Positions 1-8,024 of a DNA stretch of 64,000 bases are shown here, piece by piece (position 1 is the first letter of the stretch; each line of letters starts with the position of its first letter). This DNA is from a bacterium (GTDB taxonomy: Bacteria; AUK180). The notes beneath the pieces were generated by a model. The model ran no database searches. It was given only the letters and a program-made list of their open reading frames with translations, and was not told the DNA's origin. Made by a program: the position numbers and the translations under genes. The stretch lies in assembly GCA_023144005.1 (NCBI GenBank), contig JAGLGN010000030.1:1-64000 (forward strand), given 5' to 3'.

Positions 1-33
1 AGAGCTTCAGCCCGAAGGGAATATCATCTTTGA

Positions 34-148
34 TCAATTCCTTCCTCCATCTTCGCTCACGGACCACAGAGGGTACGCTACGCTCATTGTTCGTTGGACT
101 TGCCTCAAATCTAAATATTCCATTGGCATTGTATTTATGAATCAGAGC
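34..148 (-). repeat. Dispersed repeat family B, copy 1 (decayed)
   Basis: Read on the reverse strand, this stretch begins with GCTCTGATTCATAAATA (148-132) and matches a forward copy at 58878-58957. After the shared block both copies have an ATG, and over the next ~54 bases they differ at about 11 positions, many of them third codon positions. The translated common part reads MEYxDLxQxQxTMSxA. In this copy the frame from 123 stops at 34 after 29 residues and loses similarity after about 17. It is either a decayed small gene or a non-coding repeat; the sequence alone cannot decide. Bases 1-33 hold nothing else I recognise. Confidence 0.55.
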
Positions 149-245
149 ACCCTAGCAAATACGGATCAAAACTCCATTAAATAATCTTTATTCAATTGTC
201 AATTTTACATTGACAATTCAAAGATAATATTGCCTTAGATATCTG

Positions 246-278
246 TATAAATCAGAACACCAAGTGTTCTGATTTATA
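246..278. repeat. Perfect 15-bp inverted repeat
   Basis: Arms 246-260 and 264-278 are perfectly complementary with a 3-nt loop. No T-run follows on either strand, so an intrinsic terminator is not well supported. It lies just upstream of the promoter for the 334 gene. The right arm, GTGTTCTGATTTATA, resembles the 3' end of the DMT transporter gene near 43662 and the core of repeat family B. Confidence 0.6.
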
Positions 279-285
279 ACATATT

Positions 286-314
286 TTGACTTATGAACCA
301 TTTTCCTTTACACT
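286..314 (+). promoter_or_regulatory. Sigma-70-type promoter for the 334 gene
   Basis: TTGACT (286-291), a 17-nt spacer and TACACT (309-314). The predicted transcription start is near 321, just before a GGAGG at 320-324, which leaves a very short leader to the ATG at 334. Confidence 0.65.
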
Positions 315-333
315 ATTGTGGAGGCGGTAAGGT

Positions 334-1236
334 ATGAGGAAGGTGATCACGACTCTTTTACTCCTATTGCTCTGCGGTTCAATTAGTATTTCTGCTGACC
401 ATCGTATTTCTGAACTTGAATTGCTTCGTGGAGCTGTCAAGTTGAATTCCGAAGAAAAAGCCTTTCTGGATATGATCAGGGAGAGGGGATATATCAAAGC
501 GGCATGCCGCGAGAAACCCTCGGTATATGAATTGACAGAAGACGGCAAGATCATCGGTTTCCACTACCGCATGATGGAGTTGTTTTCTCAATTTATCGGC
601 GTAGACCTCAAGATCGAGATCGTATCATTTAAGGATCTTTACTCAAATGGAGACGAGATCGGTGAGCGGGTGATCACAGATGCCGACTATTCATATGACC
701 CTGGGATTTTTAATGATGTCGATCTGATAAGCGATACCCTGACCGTTTTACCCTGGCGGCTGAAGATCATGGACATAATCCCCTTATATCCTGTTAAGCA
801 GCTTCTTATTTTACGTGCCGGTGAATCCATTGATATACTGCAAAAACTGGTATCTCACAAGATAGCTGTAAGAGAATACTCTTCATATCACATGAAATTC
901 ATGGAGATAGGCCGGCATTTGGGATTGAGGTTCACATTCAAATTTGTCGATGATACCACATTTCAGATCCGTGAGATCCTGGATGGCCGCGCGGATATAT
1001 CCGCTCAGGACAGCGATCTGTGTATTCTGATAAAAGAGCAACACCCGGACTTGGCGATCGGGCTCCCTATATCCGATATTCAAATGATAGGATGGGGAGT
1101 ATCCCATAACTCTCCTTTGATGTCGTCAATCCTGAAAAAATTCTTTACTGCCGTCAAGGGGATGCACCTGTTCCACAGGGTATGGGAAGAGGAGTTCCGT
1201 TTTAAATACCTTGAATATTGGCAAATGCTCCGATAA
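334..1236 (+). CDS. Family 3 extracellular solute-binding protein
   Basis: A 300-residue secreted protein with an N-terminal signal peptide (residues 1-21, Leu-rich core). The remainder looks like the bacterial family 3 solute-binding fold used by amino-acid ABC transporters and by sensor or lytic enzymes of the MltF type. Supporting segments are RERGYIKAACREKP near residue 50, DGKIIGFHYRMMELFSQFIG near 70, and IREILDGRADISAQD near 210. The start is set by GGAGG nine bases before the ATG. No ABC permease or ATPase lies beside it, so it may act as a stand-alone binding or sensing protein; the ligand cannot be told. It stands alone behind its own promoter. Confidence 0.7.
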   Translation: MRKVITTLLLLLLCGSISISADHRISELELLRGAVKLNSEEKAFLDMIRERGYIKAACREKPSVYELTEDGKIIGFHYRMMELFSQFIGVDLKIEIVSFKDLYSNGDEIGERVITDADYSYDPGIFNDVDLISDTLTVLPWRLKIMDIIPLYPVKQLLILRAGESIDILQKLVSHKIAVREYSSYHMKFMEIGRHLGLRFTFKFVDDTTFQIREILDGRADISAQDSDLCILIKEQHPDLAIGLPISDIQMIGWGVSHNSPLMSSILKKFFTAVKGMHLFHRVWEEEFRFKYLEYWQMLR

Positions 1237-1237
1237 T

Positions 1238-1266
1238 TTGGTGATTTCAGAGTTTTCTATTATAAT
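1238..1266 (+). promoter_or_regulatory. Promoter for the 1272 gene, leaderless layout
   Basis: A perfect TATAAT (1261-1266) is followed by only five bases before the ATG at 1272. The -35 candidate TTGGTG (1238-1243, 17-nt spacer) is weak. No ribosome binding site fits between the -10 box and the start codon. Confidence 0.55.
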
Positions 1267-1271
1267 CATTC

Positions 1272-1994
1272 ATGGATCTAAAAAAGCCGCTTTTGATAAT
1301 CGGGGGATTTTCTCCCGCATTAAAACACTTTGTAGAGGTCATTTCAGGTAAGGTTCCGCGCTTATGTGTCTTTGACCTTCCCGGTAAACCGGTTCCAGGT
1401 TATCTGAAGTATCTTAAATGTGAAATTATTTCGGGAGATACTACCAATTATAAGGACCTCAGGAATGCGATGGGAGAAAGCGGTTTCGTATTGAGACTAA
1501 GTGATCTTGAGCAAAGCGATGCCGAGCGTTATCCTGATTTTCCCTTTGGAAAAGTGATACAGGGGACCTTGAACTCCCTTGAAGCGGCCCGCAAGACAGG
1601 AGTGGATCACTTTATTCAACTTCTATCACAGCCGCTTAAAAGGTCTTTACGCGGCCATTCATATCAATTAACAAGAAAATTGGAAGGTGAGATCGCAAAA
1701 GACTTCTCCGAGACCTATAGGATGAATATCTCGTTTCTGACCACCGGCATCCTCTTTGACGGGCATAGGGGGTATGATATCTCCGGAAATAAGATTAAGG
1801 CCACCGGTATTAGGGGGAAAGACCTTCTGGGCATGGGTGACCTCTCACAAGCTCTGATAAAGCTGATAACTGATAAACACAAGGGATATCATGAATATTA
1901 CCTTGCCGGCTCATCAAATGCTGTGCAGAAATATGAAGTCCGAAAAGCCGTCAAAGAGTTGGGCATGGAGTTTCAGGACAAATACAATCTTTAA
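1272..1994 (+). CDS. Atypical NAD(P)-binding short-chain dehydrogenase-like protein
   Basis: A 240-residue protein resembling the NAD-dependent epimerase/dehydratase superfamily. An N-terminal beta strand (LLIIGG), an acidic residue closing the second strand (CVFDLPGK), a GDTTNYKDL segment and a central EAARKTGVDHFIQL region fit that fold. The glycine-rich loop is poor (GGFSPALKH instead of GxxGxxG). The usual Tyr-x3-Lys pair is absent: the nearest match, SYQLTRK, has the lysine five residues after the tyrosine. It may bind a nucleotide without standard catalysis, so substrate and reaction are unknown. It has no ribosome binding site and starts five bases after a -10 box. Its stop codon lies inside a 16-bp inverted repeat. 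Confidence 0.6.
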   Translation: MDLKKPLLIIGGFSPALKHFVEVISGKVPRLCVFDLPGKPVPGYLKYLKCEIISGDTTNYKDLRNAMGESGFVLRLSDLEQSDAERYPDFPFGKVIQGTLNSLEAARKTGVDHFIQLLSQPLKRSLRGHSYQLTRKLEGEIAKDFSETYRMNISFLTTGILFDGHRGYDISGNKIKATGIRGKDLLGMGDLSQALIKLITDKHKGYHEYYLAGSSNAVQKYEVRKAVKELGMEFQDKYNL

Positions 1995-2018
1995 TGCGCT
2001 AAGCGCATTAAAGATTGT
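1986..2018. terminator. Strong palindrome across the stop codon of the 1272 gene
   Basis: Arms 1986-2001 and 2003-2018 are perfectly complementary, giving a very stable hairpin that includes the TAA at 1992-1994. Only TT follows the stem on the forward strand, so it is either a weak intrinsic terminator or a transcript-end stabiliser. Confidence 0.45.
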
Positions 2019-2026
2019 TCAAAAGT

Positions 2027-2054
2027 TGAAATAGTAAGCAGAGATTGGTATAAT
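2027..2054 (+). promoter_or_regulatory. Promoter for the HD-GYP gene, leaderless layout
   Basis: TTGAAA (2027-2032), a 16-nt spacer and TATAAT (2049-2054), then seven bases to the ATG at 2062. No Shine-Dalgarno sequence is present. Confidence 0.7.
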
Positions 2055-2061
2055 TACAAAG

Positions 2062-3642
2062 ATGCAGAAGGATTTAGAAAAACACTTAAAGCGTATAGCT
2101 GAACTTGAAGCGGATAATTACCGTTTGAATACTTCATTGGCTGGATATCTTCGGAAACAAAAAGAGCTGTGGTCAAGTGTCGAGACCTTCTATAAGATGA
2201 TGACGGAGTCCTCCATTACATCTACGATCCTTGTGGATGAAGCCGAAAATCTGATATTTTTTAATCCTGCTTTTTCAAGGCTTGTGGGCTATTCGGAACG
2301 GGAATTGTCCTCAATGAATCTGAGGCAGCTTACAAATGAGAGTGAATTCCGTAAATTCGAGAAATTGACCCGTGAGCGGAAAAAGGGATTCAGATCAAGA
2401 TATGAAACTATTTTTATCACAAAAGAGAAGAAGAAAAAGAATATTCTGGTAGAAGCATCTCCAATTATTGATCCGGATGGTAAATTTATCGGAACGACAT
2501 CCAGTCTGGTCGACATCTCGAAGCAGAAATTGAATGAGAAGAGATTAAAAGAAAGTGAAAGGAAAATGACGCTTCTTTTTGACCATGCCCCAGTCGGGTA
2601 CTGCCTTTTGGATTTGGAAGGGGTCGTACGCCATATCAACTCTGCTTTTGAGAAATACACAGGATTGAGCAGCGATGAAGTACTGGAGAAGGAGTTCGTC
2701 GAGCTTCCCATATTTTTCCCTGAAGACATTACTGCAATTCGAGCCATAAGCGGAAAGATCTGCAAATCCGAAAGCGTTACCGGTAAGGAATTGACGATCA
2801 AATGTTCCGACTGTGACCGGAAAGATGTAGAAGTGAATTGTTATCCCATTATTCTTGAAGGGGAGAAGATGATACTTTATGCTCTTTGGGATATCACCGA
2901 GAGAAAGATCATTGAAGAGGGAAAGGAAAGGGCGTTCAATGATCTTGAGAAGATCGTTCAAGAGAGAACCTTTGAGATCACAAGAATAAACAGTAAACTT
3001 GAAAGTGAGATCTCCAAGAAGGAGACGGCACGGAAGAATCTCAGCGAAAGTTATGAAAAACTCCAGAGAGTACTGGAAGAAACCGTCAACGCTCTGACCA
3101 CTGCCGTAGAAAAACGAGACCCGTACACATCTGGCCATCAGCGGACAGTATCGGAGATCGCTTATCTTATCGCAAAGGAAATGGACTTTTCCCCTGATGA
3201 TATTGAAGGAATACGTATTGCCGGTCTGCTTCACGATATCGGTAAGATCACTGTTCCCGCAGAGATACTGAGTAAACCCAGTAAATTGACCCAGATGGAA
3301 TTCAATATTATCAAGATGCATTCATATGAAGGATATGATGTTTTGAAGGGAATTGAATTCCCTTGGCCTGTGGCTCAAATGGTCCTGCAGCATCATGAGA
3401 GAATTGACGGCAGCGGGTATCCCAATGGATTGACCGGAATTGACATCCTTATCGAGGCTCAGATAATCGCCGTAAGCGATATCATTGAAGCTATCTCTTC
3501 ACATCGGCCTTACCGCCCAAGTCTCGGCCTCGATTTTGCCATAGAAGAACTTTTCCGTGAACCCGATAAATTCAATCTCGAGATCCTGGAAGCTGTAAAA
3601 ACCCTCTATGACCAGGGAAAACTTCATGCGCTGTTTAAATAG
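2062..3642 (+). CDS. PAS-PAS-HD-GYP cyclic-di-GMP phosphodiesterase
   Basis: A 526-residue cytoplasmic regulator. After an N-terminal coiled coil (1-35) come two PAS sensor domains (about 45-155 and 170-285) and a long coiled-coil linker (285-340). The C-terminal HD-GYP domain has HDIGK near residue 390 and HHERIDGSGYP near 443. These are the metal-binding and GYP signatures of enzymes that hydrolyse cyclic di-GMP. No transmembrane segment or receiver domain is seen, so the input is probably a cytosolic signal or cofactor read by the PAS domains. A GGDEF protein at 19897 could supply the opposing synthase activity. The mRNA is predicted to be leaderless. Confidence 0.9.
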   Translation: MQKDLEKHLKRIAELEADNYRLNTSLAGYLRKQKELWSSVETFYKMMTESSITSTILVDEAENLIFFNPAFSRLVGYSERELSSMNLRQLTNESEFRKFEKLTRERKKGFRSRYETIFITKEKKKKNILVEASPIIDPDGKFIGTTSSLVDISKQKLNEKRLKESERKMTLLFDHAPVGYCLLDLEGVVRHINSAFEKYTGLSSDEVLEKEFVELPIFFPEDITAIRAISGKICKSESVTGKELTIKCSDCDRKDVEVNCYPIILEGEKMILYALWDITERKIIEEGKERAFNDLEKIVQERTFEITRINSKLESEISKKETARKNLSESYEKLQRVLEETVNALTTAVEKRDPYTSGHQRTVSEIAYLIAKEMDFSPDDIEGIRIAGLLHDIGKITVPAEILSKPSKLTQMEFNIIKMHSYEGYDVLKGIEFPWPVAQMVLQHHERIDGSGYPNGLTGIDILIEAQIIAVSDIIEAISSHRPYRPSLGLDFAIEELFREPDKFNLEILEAVKTLYDQGKLHALFK

Positions 3643-3877
3643 GAAGAATGTTCAGAAGTTATGCTTCGCAGTGCACAGGCGAAGCAGAGGTTGGAGGCTG
3701 GAGGTTAGAGGTTAGGGCAGAGGGGACACGCTGCAGAAGGCACAAGTGGGGAAAACACAAGAAACAAATACCAGATGGATTCTTCGGTCGCTACCGCTCT
3801 TTCAGAATGACAGATATGTGTCTATTTTTGTCTCATAATTGTTCATTGTCAATTGTACATTGTTCATTGTCCTTAAG
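3643..3877. other. Spacer with a hairpin copy of the GCTTCGCAGTGCACA repeat
   Basis: The spacer after the HD-GYP gene holds a hairpin, GCTTCGC (3663-3669) and GCGAAGC (3679-3685), whose loop carries the palindrome GTGCAC. The 15-base block 3663-3677 recurs at 26137-26151 and 50584-50598. Downstream are degenerate short direct repeats (GGTTAGAGG-like near 3690-3715, TTCATTGT-like near 3840-3872). An open frame at 3648-4103 crosses these repeats and the next element, and is not a credible gene. Confidence 0.6.
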
Positions 3878-3980
3878 TGTACGACATGTCCCATATCTGG
3901 TTTGGGGTGCGGCGCGAAACGATTGTAACAGAAGAATTAATGTGTTAAACGAAATAATGGTTTTTCCGGTTACGGATGTG
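3878..3980 (-). repeat. Dispersed structured repeat family A, copy 1 (truncated)
   Basis: Reverse-strand copy of the ~180-nt family A element. It keeps the 5' block CACATCCGTAACCGG (3980-3966) and the left half of hairpin 1, GGGACATGTCGTAC (3892-3879), at the same ~87-nt distance as in the other copies. It breaks off inside hairpin 1, so the right arm and hairpin 2 are missing. Confidence 0.75.
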
Positions 3981-4034
3981 TTTATTGTTTTATTCTCCTC
4001 ACTTTACACCTCACACATCACACTTCACGGTAAT

Positions 4035-4063
4035 TTGACTTGTGTGCCCAAATCAAATATAAT
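4035..4063 (+). promoter_or_regulatory. Near-consensus promoter for the 4069 gene, leaderless layout
   Basis: TTGACT (4035-4040), a 17-nt spacer and TATAAT (4058-4063). The first ATG is five bases further on. This is among the best sigma-70 matches in the window. Confidence 0.75.
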
Positions 4064-4068
4064 TGCAC

Positions 4069-4926
4069 ATGGATATGCTTTCATTTCTAATAGTCACCTA
4101 TAACTCTATTTCCACTATCGACAGGTGTATTAATTCTATCTATGATCATTTGGGCCATCTTTCCCTCGAGGTCATTGTCGTGGATAACGGTTCTTCAGAC
4201 GGTACCGCCGAATATGTGAAGAAGCATTTCCAAAAGGTGATAATACCTGAGAATACAGAAAATACGGGTTTCGCGAGGGGAGTTAACAAGGCATTCAGAA
4301 ACAGCAGCGGAGAGATATTGATAATATTGAACCCCGATACTTATCTGAATGATCCCTCTATTGAAAAAGCGGTTTCCTATCTCGCTAACAATCCGGATGT
4401 AGGCGTGCTGGGCCCCAAGATCAGCGATGATAAAGGGGATTTCCAATATTCCTGCAGAAGGGGCAAGGCGGACCCCATAATGGTTTTATGGAAGGATCTT
4501 GGATTGGAAAGAATACTGGGCAGGGGTTTTGATGAGTATAAATTGCATAGGATCTCTCCCGATCAGATCCTTGAAGTGGAATCGGTCTCCGGTTCCTGCA
4601 TGATACTCAAAAGTTCCCTCTTTCGTTCGCTCAATGGACTGGATACCAGATATTTCATGTACAGTGAGGATATCGATCTATGTCTGAAAGTGCAAAAAAT
4701 GGGAAAGAAGGTCATATACTTTCCCGAAATAAATGTACTGCATCTTGGGGGTGTTTCATCCAGGCAAACGCCGTTGCGTTCACTTCTGTATATGCATTTT
4801 TCCAAATTGATATTCATTAACAGGCATTATTTTCGATTTCCGCCATACGGCTTGTTACTGCAATTGCTTGTAGCGGCCCGTTTATTGATAAAGGCCTATG
4901 CCGCGTTGATAAGGCGGAACCCATGA
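4069..4926 (+). CDS. Family 2 glycosyltransferase (rhamnosyltransferase-like)
   Basis: A GT-A-fold glycosyltransferase of about 285 residues. The N-terminus LSFLIVTYNS, then VIVVDNGSSDGT near residue 35 and LILNPDTYL near 85, mark the nucleotide-sugar site (DxD-like NPD). ARGVNKA and FFMYSEDIDLCLK-type segments around 200 fit the WbbL/rhamnosyltransferase subgroup. It probably transfers a sugar from an NDP donor onto a lipid-linked or surface glycan. Candidate starts are TTG 4063, ATG 4069 and ATG 4075. ATG 4069 is preferred because it falls at the expected transcription start of the promoter just upstream. Its stop overlaps the next gene's start (ATGA). Confidence 0.85.
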   Translation: MDMLSFLIVTYNSISTIDRCINSIYDHLGHLSLEVIVVDNGSSDGTAEYVKKHFQKVIIPENTENTGFARGVNKAFRNSSGEILIILNPDTYLNDPSIEKAVSYLANNPDVGVLGPKISDDKGDFQYSCRRGKADPIMVLWKDLGLERILGRGFDEYKLHRISPDQILEVESVSGSCMILKSSLFRSLNGLDTRYFMYSEDIDLCLKVQKMGKKVIYFPEINVLHLGGVSSRQTPLRSLLYMHFSKLIFINRHYFRFPPYGLLLQLLVAARLLIKAYAALIRRNP

Positions 4927-5639
4927 GTTTTGGAGAGATACTGGGCCGTTTTTACTGCTCGATGGACAGGTATGAGCGGCATTACGCCGCGTCGAAGTTC
5001 CTGCGCGGCAAAGGGATCAAAAGGGTATTGGATGTCGGCGGAAGAGGAGCCATAATAAAGCGCTTTTTATCCGCGGATATTACCACTATCAATATTGACG
5101 GCAGCGGTGATGTCGAGTATGACGGTAAAAGGATGCCGTTTGAGGCTCTCTCATTTCCGGCAGTGATATCTCTTGATACTCTTGAGCATGTGTCAGAGGA
5201 GATGAGACAGGAATTCATTAAAGAATGTCTGCGCGTATCCTCGGAATGTGTCCTGATCAGCGTGCCATTGGGCTCCAAAGCGCACATACTTAAAGAGAAG
5301 GAGCTTTCACAGCGATATACCGAGGTATATGGACGCGAGCATCCCTATCTTGCCGACCATGTAGAAAAGGGTTTACCGACCCTTGGGCAGCTCGAGGAGT
5401 ATATATCATTATCAGGCCTTGAATGCAGGATGTTTTTCTCGGGTAATTTCCTCAAAGAAAGTGAGCGAATGATGAAAAAACTTGATCTCAAAGAAAAGGG
5501 CGGTATGATGAGCGGCCCCCTGCGGATATTTCTGAAAATCAGCTCATTAGCGGCCTTTCATCAGTTCAAATTGGAAACACAAGCGGATGATTTCACTAAT
5601 AGGGCTTATCTGTTCTTTGATAAAACAGATTCGCGGTAA
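4923..5639 (+). CDS. Class I SAM-dependent methyltransferase
   Basis: A 238-residue methyltransferase. The SAM-binding glycine loop is VLDVGGRG (about residues 38-45), followed by an acidic residue at the end of strand 2 (INIDGSG) and ISLDTLEHV near 85. The last is the motif IV/post-I arrangement common in methyltransferases of surface-glycan clusters. It is translationally coupled to the preceding glycosyltransferase through ATGA, so the pair probably modifies a glycan or lipid intermediate; the acceptor is unknown. Its 3' end overlaps the convergent glycosyltransferase gene by 34 bp (5606-5639). Confidence 0.8.
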   Translation: MSFGEILGRFYCSMDRYERHYAASKFLRGKGIKRVLDVGGRGAIIKRFLSADITTINIDGSGDVEYDGKRMPFEALSFPAVISLDTLEHVSEEMRQEFIKECLRVSSECVLISVPLGSKAHILKEKELSQRYTEVYGREHPYLADHVEKGLPTLGQLEEYISLSGLECRMFFSGNFLKESERMMKKLDLKEKGGMMSGPLRIFLKISSLAAFHQFKLETQADDFTNRAYLFFDKTDSR

Positions 5640-6637
5640 TCTCTTGTCTTTTCTCTATATTCTTCTGCTCCCTCTTCATTAAGCATAGAAAGCATCAGTT
5701 CAGAGCATTTCTTTTCATCATAGGGTGAGAAGCGGTATTCCTGGAAGGGGAGTACCTCTTTTAAAGAAGATGTATCTGAGCAAATAGTAAGAGCGCCGAA
5801 ATAAACGGCCTCCAGGACAGGAAGCCCGAAACCTTCATATAGCGAAGGTAGCACGAATAGCGAACAATTGCCGTAAAGCCATGCCAATTGAGCGTCACTG
5901 ACATATCCGGTGAAGAGTATTGAATCTTCCAATCCCAATTCCCTGATCAATATTTTCAATGCGTAATGTTCATTGATATTCTTTCCTGTGAGCGCGAGAT
6001 GGAACCTTCGCCGGACCTTCGGGTCCAATAATGAATATGAGCGAAGCAGAAACGGGAGATTCTTTCCCTTTTCCATTGAACCGACGGTCAGGATAAATTT
6101 CTTCCCCTCCAATTCCTTTACAGATGCCGGGATCTTTGGGAATTGTCCTATTTCCAATTTGTGGATGCTGATCTTTTTCTTTGTATGTTGGGAAAGGTCA
6201 TTCCTGGTGGAAATAGATGGAACGATGAACTCATCCGCGTTCATTAATGCCGTAAAATAGAAAAAGTGATAGGCGGCAGATTTCAGGCGTGGGTATTTGC
6301 GCGGAACCTTATAGAGCATTAGATCGTTCATCAGAGCGATATAATGGCCGCATTTGAAAACGGGCAGTATATGTGTGGGGCTGAACAGAAACAGCCTGTT
6401 CAATACTATCATCAGAAGCGGTATGACAAAGAGCTGATAGAGCACTCTGATGAAAGTGAGATGTGAGTAAGGCATTGTTAGGACATTGAAATTCTTGAGC
6501 TCAAGAGGAAAATTGCGATTAATGAGGATCAGATAGCTCTTATCTTCACGGATATTCTCCAGATGCTGAATCACTCCACGGGCAACACCCGTTGGCCTAT
6601 CTCCAAGTATCATGGCATCAAATATTTTTCTTTTCAT
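5606..6637 (-). CDS. GT4-type glycosyltransferase, last gene of the polysaccharide operon
   Basis: About 343 residues. The C-terminal half has the GT-B retaining glycosyltransferase pattern: ILTVGSMEKGKNLPFLL, then VSDAQLAWLYGNCSLFVLPS, then YEGFGLPVLEA with the EX7E-type donor-site glutamates. The preferred start is the internal methionine at 6637 (MKRKIFDAMILGD), because the longer frame would extend well into the upstream polymerase gene. It would use an NDP-sugar and add a residue to the repeat unit on a lipid carrier at the inner face of the cytoplasmic membrane. It is the promoter-distal gene of the nine-gene operon that starts at 16220. Confidence 0.85.
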   Translation of the reverse strand: MKRKIFDAMILGDRPTGVARGVIQHLENIREDKSYLILINRNFPLELKNFNVLTMPYSHLTFIRVLYQLFVIPLLMIVLNRLFLFSPTHILPVFKCGHYIALMNDLMLYKVPRKYPRLKSAAYHFFYFTALMNADEFIVPSISTRNDLSQHTKKKISIHKLEIGQFPKIPASVKELEGKKFILTVGSMEKGKNLPFLLRSYSLLDPKVRRRFHLALTGKNINEHYALKILIRELGLEDSILFTGYVSDAQLAWLYGNCSLFVLPSLYEGFGLPVLEAVYFGALTICSDTSSLKEVLPFQEYRFSPYDEKKCSELMLSMLNEEGAEEYREKTRDYRESVLSKNR

Positions 6638-8024
6638 AGAGCCCTTTTGATACAAACGCCGCAAATATAAAGAAGTAGGCATTTACTTTGAAAACTATCG
6701 AAACATCATAAGAGATGGAATGGATCAGGAAAATGACCGCGGAAACCAGGAAGATGATACCCAGCCGGTCTCCTTTCTGCTGAAGATAGAGCTTAACTCC
6801 CCGGAAGATCATGATGCCTATCATAAAATAATAGGAGAGAAACCCCAATATGCCTGCGTTAACAAGCATTTTGACATAATTATTGTCCTGCCATACCGTT
6901 GGATAGCCAAGTCCTGTGAGCAGATGGGGCTGAATAATTTTCATCCATCTTCCCCATTTTATTATTCGAGTCTGCACCGTTCCCGGAAATTGCTTTCTGG
7001 GATTCACAATGGTTGTGGAGACCCGGATCTTCTCTAAGATGAAATCATTACTTAAGACGATCGACACAAAAGCGATACAGACCACGGCGATAATGGCGAT
7101 CCTTCCACCGGCTGAAAGCCGTCGTGAAAGGAGGGTGATGAGGAATAATCCTCCGATAAGCGCGGCATATGAACCGAAAGAGTATGTAAATAAAAAAATG
7201 AAGAAGAGGAATGCTCCGGTGAAGTAAAGAGCGATGTTTCTCGGCTTCTCAAGGATATAATAATAAACTATGCAGATGCTTAATGCGAGAAAGGTTCCAA
7301 AACTCTGTGGATTATCGAAGGTTGAGGGAATGCGGAAAAGCGATGCTTGATGATATGTTGTGTGATATAGGGAATATATTGAATCGGGAACCAGATTGTA
7401 CTTAGATAGCCAGCCGAATGCCGCCGTCGCCATCGCCGATAATAATAATATCTTCATGACCCGTTTTACCTCTCTTTTATCCGTGCTGAATGTTTCATGG
7501 ACGAAGTAATACAGAAATAATGGGAAAAAAGTTCTGAAAAAGACAAAGAAATTACTCATGGATACGGGTGAAACGGTGAGGGGATTTAATCGGGCATACC
7601 TGATATGCAGTATTGAATTAATGCGGTAAAGTTCATTGGAATCCATGCGGATCGCGGCGACCAGGATCGATAATATAGAAATGGCGACAAAGGAGAAAAT
7701 GGTGGCGGTAAGGATAGTATTGATAAGTTTCAGGTCATTGGCAATTATTTTCTTAACGATAAGAACACCGAATAAGACCAGGAATACACCGTCAGCGACA
7801 AAGATGTCCTTCAATCCGCCGACATTCAACGGGATATTGAATGAAAGGGGAAGAACGACGAGAAAGAGATAGAAAGCATACTTCAGGTCAATAAATGATA
7901 AGGTGATCAGCAAGATCACCGCAGAGAGAAGGAATGCGAGTTTTGGTTCTATCAGATAAAATACCGCAAATAAGAATAAGGATAGGGAAAATCCCCAGAT
8001 CAAACCGTTCCTAGCCACAGGCAA
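6618..8024 (-). CDS. O-antigen polymerase/ligase-like membrane protein
   Basis: A 468-residue, very hydrophobic protein with about ten to twelve predicted membrane spans and a large periplasmic loop in the C-terminal half (around residues 320-375, including QTRIIKWGRW and TGLGYPTVW). This layout matches the Wzy/WaaL O-antigen ligase family. In this operon the likely role is polymerising flipped repeat units at the periplasmic face. The start is TTG at 8024, overlapping the upstream glycosyltransferase by 14 nt. Ligase and polymerase cannot be told apart from sequence alone. Confidence 0.75.
   Translation of the reverse strand: MPVARNGLIWGFSLSLFLFAVFYLIEPKLAFLLSAVILLITLSFIDLKYAFYLFLVVLPLSFNIPLNVGGLKDIFVADGVFLVLFGVLIVKKIIANDLKLINTILTATIFSFVAISILSILVAAIRMDSNELYRINSILHIRYARLNPLTVSPVSMSNFFVFFRTFFPLFLYYFVHETFSTDKREVKRVMKILLLSAMATAAFGWLSKYNLVPDSIYSLYHTTYHQASLFRIPSTFDNPQSFGTFLALSICIVYYYILEKPRNIALYFTGAFLFFIFLFTYSFGSYAALIGGLFLITLLSRRLSAGGRIAIIAVVCIAFVSIVLSNDFILEKIRVSTTIVNPRKQFPGTVQTRIIKWGRWMKIIQPHLLTGLGYPTVWQDNNYVKMLVNAGILGFLSYYFMIGIMIFRGVKLYLQQKGDRLGIIFLVSAVIFLIHSISYDVSIVFKVNAYFFIFAAFVSKGLYEKKNI

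Noticed and set aside
2545..3321. 258-codon reverse frame opposite the HD-GYP gene
   Set aside because: It lies wholly antisense to conserved PAS and HD-GYP coding sequence and has no protein-like motif.
3648..4103. 151-codon forward open frame after the HD-GYP gene
   Set aside because: It runs through the GCTTCGCAGTGCACA repeat, low-complexity direct repeats and repeat A copy 1, overlaps the promoter of the next gene, and has no recognisable protein features.
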